From positions 1 through 64,000 of the forward strand of contig CAUYLG010070691.1 of the NCBI GenBank assembly GCA_963573385.1: a stretch of DNA of 64,000 nt, written 5' to 3'. Both the position numbers and the translations under genes were made by a program. The stretch comes from Cacajao melanocephalus (Eukaryota > Chordata > Mammalia > Primates > Pitheciidae). The notes under the pieces are model-generated. The model was not told the origin of the DNA. It worked only from the letters and a program-made list of their open reading frames with translations, and ran no database searches. Positions within the stretch are counted from its first letter, which is position 1, and every line of letters starts with the position of its first letter. Below, one piece after another: positions 28,115 through 42,000 of the stretch.

Positions 28115-28600
28115 TTTGTTAGTTTTCCTATTGCTACATTAACAAATCATTACAGATGTAGTATTTTAAGGAAACACCCATTATTAGGTCACAGCTCCAT
28201 GGGTCAGTCATCCAGGTATGGAATTACTATATTTTCTCCTTAGGGTCTCAAAAGAGTGAAATCCATATACCAGCGAGGCTGCATTCTTTTCTGAGGGCTC
28301 TAGTGAAAATCTCCTTCTAAGATCATTCAGGTTTTGACAGAATTCAGTTCTCCGTGGCTGTAAGATTGAGTCCCTCTTCTCCCCACTGTCTGTTAGCCAG
28401 TGGTTTCACTCAGCTCCCTCTTTCCTTCCCAGATGGCAGCATTCGTGTTTAAGCCAGCAAGAGCACGTCCAATTCTTCTGGTGCCTCAAATCTCTGAGTT
28501 TCCCTTCTGGAACCAGCCAGAGAAAACTCCATTTGTAAAGGGCTTGTACAATCAAGTAAAGCCCACTCAGATAATTTCCGTGTCTTAAATTCAACGTTGT
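28115..28600 (+). repeat. Unresolved old interspersed repeat (LTR-like)
   Basis: GTTTTCCTATTGCTACATTAACAAATCATTAC, in pieces, followed by AGGGTCTCAAAAGAGTGAAA and GCGAGGCTGCATTCTTTTCT follows a widespread repeat pattern that I cannot name with certainty. Confidence 0.45.
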
Positions 28601-28719
28601 CATATAAATAATCTAGTCATGGGAGTAAAATCCATGAAGTTCACAGTGTTGAGGATCATGTAGCAGGTGGGAAATCCTGGGCCACTTTAGAAATCTCCCC
28701 ACTGCAACTGATAAACCTC

Positions 28720-30010
28720 TAGATAGTCCGAGCAAGAGAAAAAGACACAAATTACCAACATCAGGAATGAAAGAGGGGTCAACATTATGGGATGGTAAGG
28801 GAACAATGCTGAATGCCTAACACTGCGTCAGTAATTCTACACCTCAGGTGAAATGAACATATCCCCTGAAAAACACAAACTACCAAGACTCACTCAAGAA
28901 GAAATAAATAACCTGAATAAACATATATCTATTAAGTTAAATTTTAATCTTTCTAAAAGTATCATTCAAATCATGCTTCACGAGCAAATTATACCGAGGA
29001 TCCAAGAAAGAAAAAGCACCAATTCTATACAATTATCTTTTCCCAGAAAATAGAACAAAAGGAAACTGAACCCAACTTATTCTATTAAGCCTTAATAGCA
29101 AAAGCAGACACAGGTATTTTCTGAAAACTACAGGCTAATATACTTAATTAATGTAGACACAAAAATCATCAACTGAAAAATAGCAAATTGAATATAGCTA
29201 AACACAAACACACACACACACCACATGACAGGAATACAAGGCTGGTGTCATACAAAGATCAATCAATATAACTCAACATATTAACAGACTAAATAGGAAA
29301 CATTAAGGTTATTTGGAAAATGTAAAAAAAATCGATAAATTGAAATATCCATTTAGAATTAAACGCTTCTAGCAAACTAGGAATAGAAAGGAACATCATT
29401 AACCAATAAAGGACATCTACAGAAATACTACAGCAGCTAACATTATCTCCTTAATTGATTATGGGCTAGACTTAGTGACTCACTACTAACAAGTAGAAAA
29501 TTGAAAAGAAAATATTGTAACTTTACAGCGGAGAAATCTGGCCAACAGCACTTTAACCAAGTGATCAAGGTTAACATCAGCAGTAATAAGTTATCCTGGT
29601 GTCATATAATCCCTATGGGATGCAATGGGATGTGCCTAACATGAGAAAACAGACAAGACCAAGTTGAGGACATTCTACAAAATATTTCACCAGTAGTGAT
29701 CAAAAGTGTCAAGGTCATAAAAAATTATAATAGATTCGAAGAGACTAAAGAAATATGAAAACTAAATGCAGCGTGGTATCAAGAGCTGGATCCTAGAACA
29801 GAAAAAATACATTAATGGAAAAATTGGTAAAGTCTGAAATAGAGACTACAGTTTAGCTAAGAGTAGTGTGCCCATGCTAAGTTTTTAGTTTTGATAAGCT
29901 TGCTATGGTAAAGTAAAATATTAACATTAAGGGAAAGTGAGCAAAATGTAAATAAGCTCTCTTGTAAATCAAAAATTATTTCGAAGGAGAAATTTTTAAA
30001 AACCTGTTAA
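28720..30010 (+). mobile_element. Old LINE-1 (L1M-like) ORF2 end and 3' UTR
   Basis: ORF2-like text (CAAGAAGAAATAAATAACCT, AAAACTACAGGCTAATATAC, CAACATATTAACAGACTAAA) leads into an L1M 3' UTR (AACCAAGTGATCAAGGTTAA, CATTCTACAAAATATTTCAC, CGTGGTATCAAGAGCTGGAT). It contains a short (CA)n near 29205-29221. The frame is fully broken. Confidence 0.75.
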
Positions 30011-32544
30011 CTTGTAAGCTTATACTCAGCAAAAATATCTTCCAAGAATGAAGGCAAAATACTTTCCTAAACATGAAAGCTGAATTGATCACTAGCAAAC
30101 CCACACTACAATAAATGTTAAGTGGTTGTAATTTAGACTTCATGTTAAATTTGATGCGCTTCTTTGACCTAAACCGTCGATTTTTTATCGTCTACCTGTT
30201 ACGCACTCTCCTATCTTGAGCTTGACCTTACTTTGAGAGTATTTTGATGCTAGTGATTGTGGCTTCGGTCCTAGGAGGACTCACCTTGTTACTTGGCTCC
30301 TGTGGGTTGACATCCCTGAAAGCGAGTGTTTGAGAATGCTTCAACGTGGGTATGCAAGGCTCATGGTGAAGGAAGCAAGTATTGTCTCCTAAAAGCTCTC
30401 ATCGTCTGAAATAGCATCACACACTCTTCTCCTACTTGTAAGTGACTCCAGTGTAATAAACCAGAGGTGTTTCTGAAATGAAGACTCTTCGTTTCTTGTC
30501 CCCAAGTGTTGAAATAAGACTGAACTTGGACCCAGCTATAAATGCCTGAAGGATGCATAAGATGAGGAGAGCCAGGCTGAGATGTTTCACAAGCATCGTT
30601 TCCTTTGTATAAATCTGTTCAGATATTGTGTCCTAAGGCTATGGGATTTTTCATGGGTGACGGAATCCATTCAACTCCAGAGTGAGAGATGAGGTATCAG
30701 TTAGGAGGCCTGACATGAACACAGTAGACAGCAGAAGAATGAGCCTCACTTGTGACAGAACTCGCCATATCTGTGAGAGGGCTTAAAATGCCTCTGAGGT
30801 GACTGACTCTGAGGCTCTAAAAGGTAGCCTTGAGGACTATGCTTGTCTTGTTCCAAAACTGTCTGCAGGGAACTGTCTGCAAGTCCAGGAAGGCTTGTAG
30901 AGCTTGCTTTGGAAGAGTGTTCTGGTTCCATCACTGTGGTTGGCATCTTTCCCTTCAGGGACAAAGGTGCTAATCTGCTTCTACCACCCATTTCAACATT
31001 TACAAACGTACATTGCTTCTTATTTTTCTCAGACAGCCTCCCCAGGCTAAATCCAAGGTCATTGTTTACTTTTCCATTCTGCCTCATATAAGATTCCTGG
31101 GTTAATTTATTTTTAACAGCAAATACAAATTATACCTGCAGGCCACCAAAAATATTAGAAATTCAGTAATATGATGAATGCAGATGATCAGACTGTGGTA
31201 CTGAACACTGCATACTCACTTAACGGATACAACAGGGGAATGTATCCTAAAATAAAAATAAATGAGAACATGGAGTAGGCTGAGTACAGTTTTAGGACTA
31301 AATTAGCAGGTGGGGCTTAGGGAAGATCCCAACAGGAAAGGCGTTTTAGGGGAATATGAGGGCCTGCTTTATTTAGTACAGGTTTACGTGACATCTGGCT
31401 GAGCTGGGCATTCACCCACAGATCCTTTGCTCACCTCTCTTGCACCACTTTGTACCTTTCGAAGGCTGACAGATGTGGCTGTTTCTGCAGATCCCAGGTG
31501 CATGGCTAAGGGGAGTCCCGGTGGGAAAGGCAGCTGGCAGGGTGGAGCAGGAAGGAAGCCAGGGCGGTTCTCCTTGGGCCGTGTGTCAGGTGCTGTCTCG
31601 GCTTCTGGGAGCTGCTGTGAACCAGGCCTCTGTCCTGCTGGGTTGGGCGTGAGGGCGCTTCCATCCTTGCTGGTCTCTGGGGTATCTCACTATCCCCTGT
31701 TTGTCTTCCCTGCCCTTCAGTTCATCCTTGAATTCCCGGCATTCAGTTCCCTCGTGCTCATTTCTTGGTCACTCTCTGGCCAGCTCAAATCAGCTGATAT
31801 GTAAGGTTCACTCCCCACACAGAGGGAAACGAGCTTGCTTCTCTGAGTGCTGCTCTTCCATGCCTCCTTGCTCTGTGTGTCCCAGACACTGACCGTCTTT
31901 TTGCAGCAGGGATACACTGTGCGTCCTCTGCCGGGGACTTGGCTCTCAAGCAGCCCGGCGTCCAGAGTCACCTGTTCCACCAGGTCTGATGCCGCCTTTG
32001 CCTGACAAGCTCCTCCCATTCTTTGGGTCACAGTTTCAAGGTCTCTTTCCTGACTCCCGGGTGAGCTCAGGGTCGCCTGTCCACATCCACTTATGGAGAA
32101 TTCGCCCGTGGGCTTTCCTCTGCTCATCACAATTGTGACTTTGTACCTATCTGTGACACTGTCTGATTAGTGTTCATCCTCCCGAGAGTGAGAGCTGGGC
32201 CTGTGTTTCCTTCACTCACTGATTCATTGCCAGTGCCTAGCAAGAGAATTACCTATACCAGAGGATTATGCAACGTCAGGCATAAATGATGGAATGCTGG
32301 ATTCCTGCTTCAGTTCCAGCCACATGGATGAGTATGTTGGGGGAGACATCACCTCACTGGGGGCTGCTGTGGACTCGGGTCTCCCTGCCTTTCTCACCCT
32401 TGTGTATACTCTCAGCACCCGCTGACTTTCTGATGTACATTGCAGATTCAAATGCAACTGTGTTCTCTGTGCCTATCAGAATAGCCTGTGTGTGTTTGGT
32501 CACCCACCATCAAAACTCATGTTCTGCAAAGCAGCGGTCTAGCA

Positions 32545-32735
32545 CGATACTTAGAGGCGCAGACATAGGGACTGCACTGCCTGGATCTGGGCTGTGTCCA
32601 ATTTCTGTTCCACTTTCCTCATCAGTGAAAGGGGAATAACAATAGTATCCATGTCTCTTACGGTTGTTGAAAGGAAATAATAAATGTAAATCCCCCAGAA
32701 CAGGCCTAAGCCGTTGAAGCATCAGTACATGTTAG
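32545..32735 (-). repeat. MIR SINE
   Basis: CTTTCCTCATCAGTGAAAGG, AACAATAGTATCCATGTCTC and the end near TGTTAGCTTTG follow a reverse-complement MIR. Confidence 0.7.
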
Positions 32736-33636
32736 CTTTGTTTTTAAAACGTGCCGAAGTTGTAGACACCGTGTGACACTTTTCAGAATGAGGTGAGTGA
32801 AATTTATGATTTGTACTGAATTCCTTCAATAAGACCCACAAGCTTCACTGATGCTCATGTGTACTGTTTATCAAATATTCTCAGAACTGTACTGCTTCTT
32901 ACGCCAAAATAAACATTTCCATTAAAATGATAGCTTTATACCAAAAGGGAGTTGGCTGTTGAAAATAAATGCAAGCCTAATCCTCAGACGGGGGCTGGGC
33001 TTTTCTTTAATCGAGTGTGCTTCTCGCTGGGGACTGCACTGTTTATAGTCTGTGATTTGTGTTGCTATGTGGCACTATTGTTTCAATAATGGGAGCTCTG
33101 AACGGACAGGCGGACGCCAGAAGGCCAACCTCCCCACGCACTGCGTTTTGTTTCCTGAGACTCCTTCTGGGGAATTTTCTGTCTGAGATCAATTAGTGCT
33201 TTGAATAGGAACAAAGAACCACTTCGCTGCATCTGGGTTTTCAATATCCTAGAATTAGTCTTTTATCTTTGTATCAGATTAAATTCTGAACATTCTAAGA
33301 ACTGTTTTAATTTCTAATTACAAATATGACAAACGCATACCCCAAGGGATATGGGCTTGGTTATCTTGGGATGCCAAAAGCATCCCACTCAGCACCACTG
33401 TAACAGGCGAGTACTGATGAGCAGGTATCTTCTTCCCAAATTCGAGCCAAAGGCTGGACTGAGAGCAGCCACGTGACGCAAAAGGTGATGCTTGTCCTGG
33501 GAGTCAGAGACAAGCCATATGGATGACGTGGCAGACATTCACAGTGGTCATCGTGAAAACTGTGAAGCTGCCATCTCTCTGATAAGACTTATGATTCAGG
33601 TTTCCAGAGTGTTGGAGTTAAATACGAACCCACATC

Positions 33637-33934
33637 GGCCGGGTGCAGTGGCTTATACCTGTAATCCAAGTACTCTGAGGCTGAGGGTGGCAGATTACCT
33701 GAGGTCAAGAGTTCGAGACCAGCCTGGACAACATGGTGAAACCTTGTCTCTACCAAAAATACAAAAAAATTAGCCAGGTATGGTGGTGCGCACCTGTAGT
33801 CCCAGCTACTTGGGAGGCTGAGGCGGGGAGAATCGCTTGAACCTGAGAGGTGAAGGTTGCAGTGAGCTGAGATCGCACCACTGCACACCAACCTGGGAGA
33901 CAGAGTAGGACTTTGTCTCAAAAAAAAAATATAT
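33637..33934 (+). mobile_element. Full-length AluS-like element with TSD
   Basis: It starts GGCCGGGTGCAGTGGCTTAT and ends in an A tail with ATAT. The target-site duplication GAACCCACATC lies at 33626-33636 and 33935-33945. Confidence 0.97.
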
Positions 33935-35015
33935 GAACCCACATCTAATGGAATTAGAGTTGGACGTTGCACACAATGACCAGAGAAGTAAAAGAGAAAA
34001 CGTTATGCAAAAGAAAATAAAAACAAATGTTACAATCAATCACAAAGCCTTAAAATCAGAAAGAAACAGAATTTAGAAGTAGAAAGGAGAATTCCCAGCC
34101 TTCTCTCCAGAAGCCAGACTAGCTATGGAAAGGCAAGGTGTAGCGTAAATGTCTTTTGCTAGGCACTGACAATGAATCAGTGAGTGAAGGAGATAAAGGC
34201 CCAGCTCTCACTGCACGAGTCTCACAGTCTGAGAAGACAGGAACAGACACTCCACGTCAGGTGGTAAAGGGAAGGAAAGAGGGGAGAGGGCAATAAAACA
34301 GAAGGAAGGGAACATGGAAGCATATCACATAAATGACAAATCAAAACATAAATCCCGAAGAAAACACAACTCAGAGAAAAGGAAAGTGACTTCCTTGAGT
34401 TTATTCACCCAGCAGCATCAGAAAAGAAATGAATAATTTATAAAAGTAATTTAAAATGAGATAATGAAACAACAGATGAGACAAACAGGATATCCTGATT
34501 GCAGACCTAGGTAAACAAACTTAGAACTGATTGCAGATGATTACCTTTGTCAGAAATACGGAGGAACCAAAAAGACAGTGGTAAAGTTTCAATGATGGAC
34601 CTGGAAGAAATTATGGTGAATGCAGCACATACGGGGAAAATGGAATTAAAGCCATCAGAGGTAAGACAAAAATATGAAACCAGAAAGGCAATCCAATATA
34701 AATTACCTGGTGTTCACCGGGTAGGAAACAGTAATAGGAAACATATAACCTATCAAAAAAATATCATAAGTGAAACCTCACCTTAATCAAAGAAAGAAGA
34801 ACACCAAAGCTGCCAATTAAAATACCTACTTTTCTGAACTCCAAATCATTTTTAAATTTAAGCTTCTTAAAAATAAACTTTTCTCATTTATGAATAAAGG
34901 AATATAGGCATTCTGTAAAATAAGGCAAATTTTTTCCAAGGTGAAAGTGTAAGTTTGACCTCCAAGTTCTCCAAAACAACAATCAAGGCCAGAAGACGCT
35001 AGAACAGTGTCTATA

Positions 35016-35650
35016 AAATATTGGGGGATTTGGGTTTGTTCCAAGTCTTTGTTATTGTAAACAGTGCCACTATGAACATACATGTGCATGTCTTTATAAT
35101 AGAATGATTTATAATCCTTTGGGTATATACCCAGTAATTGGATTACTGGATAAAGAAAATGTGGCACATATACACCATATTGGCCAGGCTGGTCTCAAAC
35201 TCCTTACGTTGGAATCCTCCCACTTCAGCCTCCCAAAGTGCTGGGATTACAGGCATGAGCCACTGTACCTGGCCTGGTCACAAGGGTTAAAAGGATGAGT
35301 TCATGTCCTTTGCAGGGACATGAATGAAGCTGGAAACCATCATTCTCAGCAAACTGACACAAGATCAGAAAACCAAACACCACATGTTCTCACTCGTAAG
35401 TGGGTGTTGAACAATGAGAACACATGGACACAGGGAGGGGAACATCACAAAACAGGGCCTGTTAGGGGGTGGGGGGCTAGGGGAGGGATAGCAGGGGGTG
35501 GAGGGATTTGGGAGGGATAACATTAGGAGAAATACCTAATGTAGATGACGGGGGGACGGATGCCGCAAACCATGATGGCATGTGTATACCTATGTAAAAA
35601 TCCAGCACGAGTTGCACATGTACCCTAGAACTTAAAGCATAATTAAAGGA
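35016..35650 (+). mobile_element. L1PA-like 3' end with 5' inversion and an Alu scrap
   Basis: 35025-35150 is L1 in reverse (TTGTTCCAAGTCTTTGTTAT, GGGTATATACCCAGTAATTG). From 35151 the L1 reads forward (AAAATGTGGCACATATACACC) through the G-rich 3' UTR (35455-35520) to an A-rich end near 35645. AAAATATTGGG on the left and AAAATATATTGGG on the right may be the target-site duplication. An Alu fragment replaces about 20 bp of L1 at 35178-35290. Confidence 0.88.
35178..35275 (-). mobile_element. Alu fragment without tail or target duplication
   Basis: TTGGCCAGGCTGGTCTCAAA through CCACTGTACCTGGCC is the reverse of the first part of an Alu. It has no poly-A tail and no flanking duplication, and the L1 bases expected at this point are missing. 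Confidence 0.88.
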
Positions 35651-36879
35651 AAATATATTGGGCAAAAGACACTGTGACTCAGTCAAGGTATAACTAAAGA
35701 ATCAATGCATGGGCAGGCATTCTCAAACAGGGAACAAATTCCGGAATACAGCACCCATGAGTCTTTCATAAGAGAAATCACTTAAAAATAAATTCCACCC
35801 AAGTTAAGAACTCAGAGAGGAAGGAAGTATTATATTGGGAAGCACAGTAATCACTGAATTCACTTAAATATAAGCCAGTGCAAAACAACCTTGGAAAACA
35901 GAATTTTAAAGATAACTTGGCATTTACAGACCCTAACAATGAAAAACTAATAATGTAAGCACTAACTAGCCATGAGGGGGATATTAACGAGAGGGAATCT
36001 GAGAGTGACCGTGTCTGTGAGAAAGAGGACAGCAGCCTCCTGTGTCTGGGTGCTGGACGGGTGCAATGGGCCAGGGCCTGGTGCTGCTGAGACCCGGCCT
36101 GGCACTCACAGATATACTTGGTGTTCTCTTTTTGAGCATAAAACTTTCACAGAACATCATCATCAGACAAGGATATTTTGTGACCATGAAATATCAAGAC
36201 CAAAAGAAGACCACTTTATTTAAACACAGACAAAGAGTAAACATTGTCTAAGCCACAAGAATCACCAAACATTTTTCTACGTCCCGCCTATGTGAGTGGC
36301 TGCTGCTCCTCTACTGATTACAGACTCTGCCTGGGTCTCATCTTTCCTTTTGGATATGATTTATTAGGATATCCAAGCATACAATTACCTCTTTTTTGGA
36401 CATTTGCTTCTGAGAAGATGAAGTCTACACTCTTTACCCTATCCACTGTGCTAAATAAAACTAATAAACCTACACATTTAGATGAAATAAGTGTATGGTT
36501 TTGAAATGTGGAGACGACCATCTAGGGACTTTGGGACCTAAGGAAAGACATGAAGATTATTTCCCTGGGTTGTCTTTTTGCATCACGTAACCCAAAATAG
36601 AGGCTGCAAAAGTCAGCAACCTGGAGGCACCAAGTACAAACCAAAAAGCAATTCCCAACAAAACCTGATTCTCTCTACATGAAGACACAAGAAAGTGGCA
36701 GGCTGACCCCACAGGATACTTTTAGACAATCACCTCCCGATTCCAGCCACACAGCCCAGAGAAAGCCTGAGGCCCCAGCCTCCCTCACCCCTGCCAAGGC
36801 CAACTAAGAAAGCTAGGACTGCCTACTGTTCTGTTGTAATGTGACCCCCCAAGTGACCCCCCAAGTCCTACCCTAGGGC

Positions 36880-37990
36880 AGCATGAGACAAGGTCAAGAG
36901 AGGACCCAAGACTTCCATCCCTGCCGGGTGGCCATGAGCCCTTCTGGCATAGTGTCAATGAAAGGCATCCAAACCCCTCTAAGCCAGAGTGGTATCAGCA
37001 GAGGCCTTGTGCAGAAATCAAATCCCTACTCTGCCCAGGAAGACCAAGGAGCACCTCACCCATGGAGTATCACTGAAGGCCAAGCAGGTAACCTGGACTT
37101 CTACCCCCACCTTCCAGGAAGGAGGAAATGTCCTTCTCTCCCTCACTACAGCAGTATCAAAAGAGGCTTCATAGAACATTTTAGAAACATTCAGAGCCTA
37201 ATAGTAAAACATCTAAAGTGGCCAGCTTTCCATCAAAAGCGATTTGCTACAAAGAGAATAAGAAGGAAACGATCAACAGATGCCAGCACCAGGGTGACAA
37301 AGATGTGAGGAATGTTACATGAATTTTTAAAGTCGCCATCAAAAAAATGCTTTCACAAGTGATTACAAACACTCTGGAAGCAAACAGAGAGTCTCAGCCA
37401 AGGTATAGAAGACACAAAAAGAATCAAATGAAATTTTAAAACCCGAATGTACGTTAAACAAAAGTAGAAACTCAATGGATGAGGTCAACAGGACACAGGG
37501 GAGATGAGTGGGAAGAATTACACAACAGACTTTCCTTGTCTTGAGACTTCTAATGCATGTTGATAGTCGAAGCAAATACTAAAACTGTTCAGTGTGGTTC
37601 TAAATGTATGTGTATCCCAAGATATTTCAAATCAGATCTCAAAGAGACATTTGCATAGCCATGTTCACAACAGCATCATTCACCATAGCCATGAGGTGGA
37701 ATCATCTCAAATATCCATCAAAGCATGAATGAATTTTAAAAATATGGCATATAATGGAATATTGTGCAACCTCAGAAAAGAAGAAAATCCTGTCACATGA
37801 CTCCAACAGGGATGAACCTCCAGGACATGATGCTGAGTGAAATAAGCCAGCCACAAAGGGACAAATACTGTATGATTCGACTTATGTGGAGTATTTAAGT
37901 AGTCAAAGTCATAGAAAGAGAAGGGAGTAAGGTCCCATGGGCGGGGGGAGGAGGAGTTAGTATTTAGTGGCCATAGGAGATGTAAAATGA
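36880..37990 (+). mobile_element. Old LINE-1 (L1M/HAL1-like) pieces
   Basis: 37340-37520 resembles the start of an old L1 ORF1 (GTGATTACAAACACTCTGGA, ACAGAGAGTCTCAGCCAAGG). 37600-37990 resembles an old L1 3' end (CACAACAGCATCATTCACCA, TGCTGAGTGAAATAAGCCAG). The 5' limit near 36880 is uncertain. The 141-residue ORF at 36883-37308 is part of this fossil or chance. Confidence 0.6.
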
Positions 37991-37999
37991 GATGTGGCT

Positions 38000-39060
38000 T
38001 CTAAACTACATTAAAATGTCCATCCTAGGAGAGGCATCTAAACGTGTAGGATGCAGCTAAAGTGGTGCTTTGTGAGAATTCTACAGCACTAAACGTACAC
38101 TTCAGGAAAGAGGGGAAGCCTGAAATCGATAATCTAAACTCACACTTTAAGAAACAAGAAAATCAAGAGTAAAATAAACCCAAACCAAGTAGAATGAGGC
38201 AAACAATAAAGAACAGAAATTAACAGAATTGATGACTCAGAATGAAATAGAAGAAAAACAAGAAACAAAGAGATAATTTCTTCAAACATATCAATACGAT
38301 TAACAGACCACTAGGAAAAACTGGCCCCCAAAAAGAGATAATAGCAAATTACCAATATTGGAAATAAAACAGAAAACCATAGACATTGTAGACGTCAGAG
38401 GGAGAATCAGGGAACAGTATAACAACTTCTCAAACATAAATGTGGTAACTTAGATGAAATAAACCAATTTCTAGGAGAGGACAAACTGTTCCAGTTCACT
38501 CAACATAAAGTAAGACATTTGGATAGTCTTATAATCATTAAGTAAATTGAATTCATAATTTTAAAATTCCCAAGAAAAAATCTTCAGTCCCAGATTATTT
38601 TCTAGAGAATCCTACCAAATGTTTAAAGAATTAATACCAATTCTACACAAACTCTTCCAAGACATATGAGACGAGGGAACACTTCTGTCTTCATTTTATG
38701 AGGCCAGAATTGCTCTCATAAATATTAATTAAAAACTCTGAACAAAATATTAACAAATATTATCAAAATAATATAATACTAATATTGAATTAATATTAAT
38801 ATTTTATTGTTAATATTAACAATATTAACAATTTGTTTAGTTTTGCATTAATATTTATGAGAGTAATTATACCTTCAGTAATTTATATACTATTTATAAT
38901 GATCAAGTGAGATTTATTCCAGGGATATGAGGTTGGTTCAATATTTGAAAATCAATCAATGCAACCCATAATATTAACTAAGAAAAAAATCATATCATAA
39001 TATGAAACGATAAAGAAAAAGCATTGACAAAATTCAACATCCATTCTTTTACAAAACCAG
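38000..39060 (+). mobile_element. Old LINE-1 ORF2 segment with internal inverted duplication
   Basis: Plus-strand L1 ORF2-like text (GTGAGAATTCTACAGCACTA, TAACAGACCACTAGGAAAAA, GATTTATTCCAGGGATATGA). Between 38713 and 38863 a stretch of the element is repeated in inverted form. Confidence 0.75.
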
Positions 39061-42000
39061 AATAACCACTGCTTTCTGATAAAATCCAAACGAGAGTCAA
39101 GTCTTAGTCCCTCAAACCTTCCATCCAAACACCTAAGACCTACAATAATTCCTTTATTTCCCCCTTACTGAGGTGCCCCATGGTTCCCATGGCATGTGTC
39201 TCTCACTGCAACAAGTAATAATCCCATTCATTTAACTGTCAGTGTGTTCCCAACAATCTCTGGCTGGAAGATTTTGGAGTTACCTCATTTTTCATAGAGT
39301 TGAGACTATTGATTCTGTCTAAAATTGAAGAATATAGCTAATAATTACTCTATCTCTGAATCTTTAAAAAAAATTTTTAACTTCAGAGTGATCTTTCAGA
39401 AAATAATATATTTGTTGATGAAAAACCCACTTGTTTGCAGTTTTAATTCCTCTATTTTTTTTTATTCTAATAGAAACCAGAAGAATCCCATTTACTTTTA
39501 AAAATAACATCAGTTGTACAAAATTATTACCAAACATTGCTACATTTTTCCGTCTGCACATTGGTCTATGAATACATCTGTGTGAATTCATTGAGGATTG
39601 TTTTGAAAGACGTATACCTATATTAGCTGTGATTTTTACTAGGAGATAGAATTTAAGTTTTCTAAAAAAAATACTCTCATCTTTATACTTTTCTCCACTT
39701 TCAAGGCTTTTTTAAAATCTGAAATCAAATCTATGGTATGAAAAAGAGTATGTCTCACATTAAAACAAAATAAAACTCTGGAAATGTTATGTACCAAGAT
39801 ATTAACAAAGACTGGTCGGGACAGAGATGTGTTGTTTTCTTCTACATATTTTTCTGTGATTTTTACAATTTTTTAAAGCAAAATTTTAAATCATTTGGAA
39901 TATGCATCAACAATTTAAGAAGAAAGAAAAGCATTATCAAGATATGAGAGAAAACCACCGTTACAATTTTGTCACAAGGGTACTTTTTGTTTTGATGCAT
40001 ACCCACACCCCAGTACAAACACATAAAAAATAGAAGACTTTATACAACTGTTTTTACCTAACATTATGTTATGAGCATTTTCTTTTTCAAAATGACTAAA
40101 TCTTTCTTAGTCTTCTTATTCAATACAAATTGCCTTTTTTTCTTAGGGGCTGTTGAATAGCCTGTGAATTGAAGACACAGAATCTCACTGATGGCAGACA
40201 CATCAAACAGGAAGGGCAGGGCCTAAGGCCAGCCTTTACGTGCACAAAGTGAGTGCACAGATGCCTGTTCTCTCATCACTGCAAAGAACAACATGCATAC
40301 ATGTCTTGAACAAATAAACATTCTACTTTGTAAAAGCAAATCTACTTATGAAACAAACAATATTATTGCATAGAATCAGCAGTTCTTTTGAAGATTGATT
40401 CCCTAGAATATATTAGGGCCTCCCGCTTAGTTAAAATGGCAGAAAGAAAAAGAAGCCTGTGCTAGGCAGGGGCTGGGACGGGGCTCCCAGGCTCAACTGC
40501 TCTCTCCCCCCAGACTTGCCTGGGTCCCGTGGCCAGGGCTGGCAGCTGCTGCAGTCACCTTGGGCTGCATGCTTAGCCATCTTATGATGTCCTGGGGCAG
40601 CGCATTAACTTCATATCATCTTTAGATCCTTTTGAAGTGAGACTTAAACCAAAACCAAAGCATGCTTTTTATGCTCCTTTTATCTGTGACTTTATTACAG
40701 AAGAAATAAAGAGCAGTTGGAATGTGCCCTCTCTTTCTACTTGACACATGCTCAGGGAGCTATAATGAATTCCAAGCCAAGTCTGTGGCTCTAAGTCCTC
40801 ATTAAAATTATGGGCTGGCTAGCTACTTTTTAAAAAGAGACTTTGTTCTAAGTTGAGTGTAATTAGTCCTGACAAATAGGCTAATCACACACTGTGCAAT
40901 TCTGGATAAACTCCAAACCTCTAGAGCTTTATTTTTTTAATTGATAAAACAAAGGCTTCTGGTATAAAAGACCAATAAATTACCCCAACGTGGTTTGATA
41001 AACAAGGCTTTGATAAAGAAAATTACACAAGTCATATGGGATATGACTAAAAAAATAAATTCTGTAAATAACAGTAGCATTGGGCACACGGGGTAAGAAA
41101 AAGAAAATTTAGAGATATGCAAACTGCCTAAACAGCCCATATATTTGAAGTATGAAGACAGGGAGTAACAGAGTCACTTTGAATGTCCTTGTAATTCTTA
41201 CTTCAGTGAGGCTTTTCCTCAGCCTCTGTGGTTTCTTTTTGTTCGTCTGTTTTTGTTCTGATAGCACTTTTTTTTTTTTTTTACTGGTAATTACTTCTTT
41301 GCGGAATAGATATTTAAGCATTACATGGACATATAATTTTTACATTAATTTTACCATTAACTACTAACTGAACACAAATATATATTGGTCTTACTGCCAA
41401 TCAGCAGATGTTTTGAAATCCAAAGATTTAAATAGATGTATAACTTAAAAGAAGTAATAAAACAACGATTAATTGTAGAATCTAGGTGGTAGTAGAAGTT
41501 TTTGGTTTCTGTATGACGACACATGAGGTGATACTGAAGGAAACCCCCTAGGGACAGGAAGAGAGATGTAAACTTCGAGTTGTGATTGCAAGGACGCCCC
41601 AGGCAGGACTGGACTGGGCTGTCTGTCTGAGGCCGGGAGGTGGCTGGCTGCTAGCATAGCTGCCCACGTGGCTTCTTGAACTCTGGTTTTTCCTTTCCTG
41701 GGTGACTGAGCAACTGTTTGCATGCCTTCTGGGAAGGGGAGCCTCCAGGCCGTTGCACACAGGGGCCGCAGGGTGGGCTGATGCTCGTGCCACTGAGAGC
41801 TGAGGGAGCTGGGCTTGCATGCATCCATCCAGCTCAGTGTGAGCATCTCAGCAGCACAGTGAGCAAGGCGGGCATGAGAGTGCCCCTGCCAAGAGCCAGG
41901 TGCTTGCAAACTACTGCATTTCTGCATTCCTCTCATGCGTGGTGTTCTGACCAACGGAGTGAGTCTCCTCCTGGTTTAGGGCACATCAAAAGGAGAAGGT

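Noticed and set aside
36841..36864. Tandem GTGACCCCCCAA repeat
   Set aside because: Only two 12-bp units. This is ordinary slippage with no wider structure.
41469..41954. 161-residue minus-strand ORF in intron 6
   Set aside because: Low-complexity composition (Ser, Pro, Ala, His), no domain, and no matching acceptor or donor that would join the GABRG3 frame.
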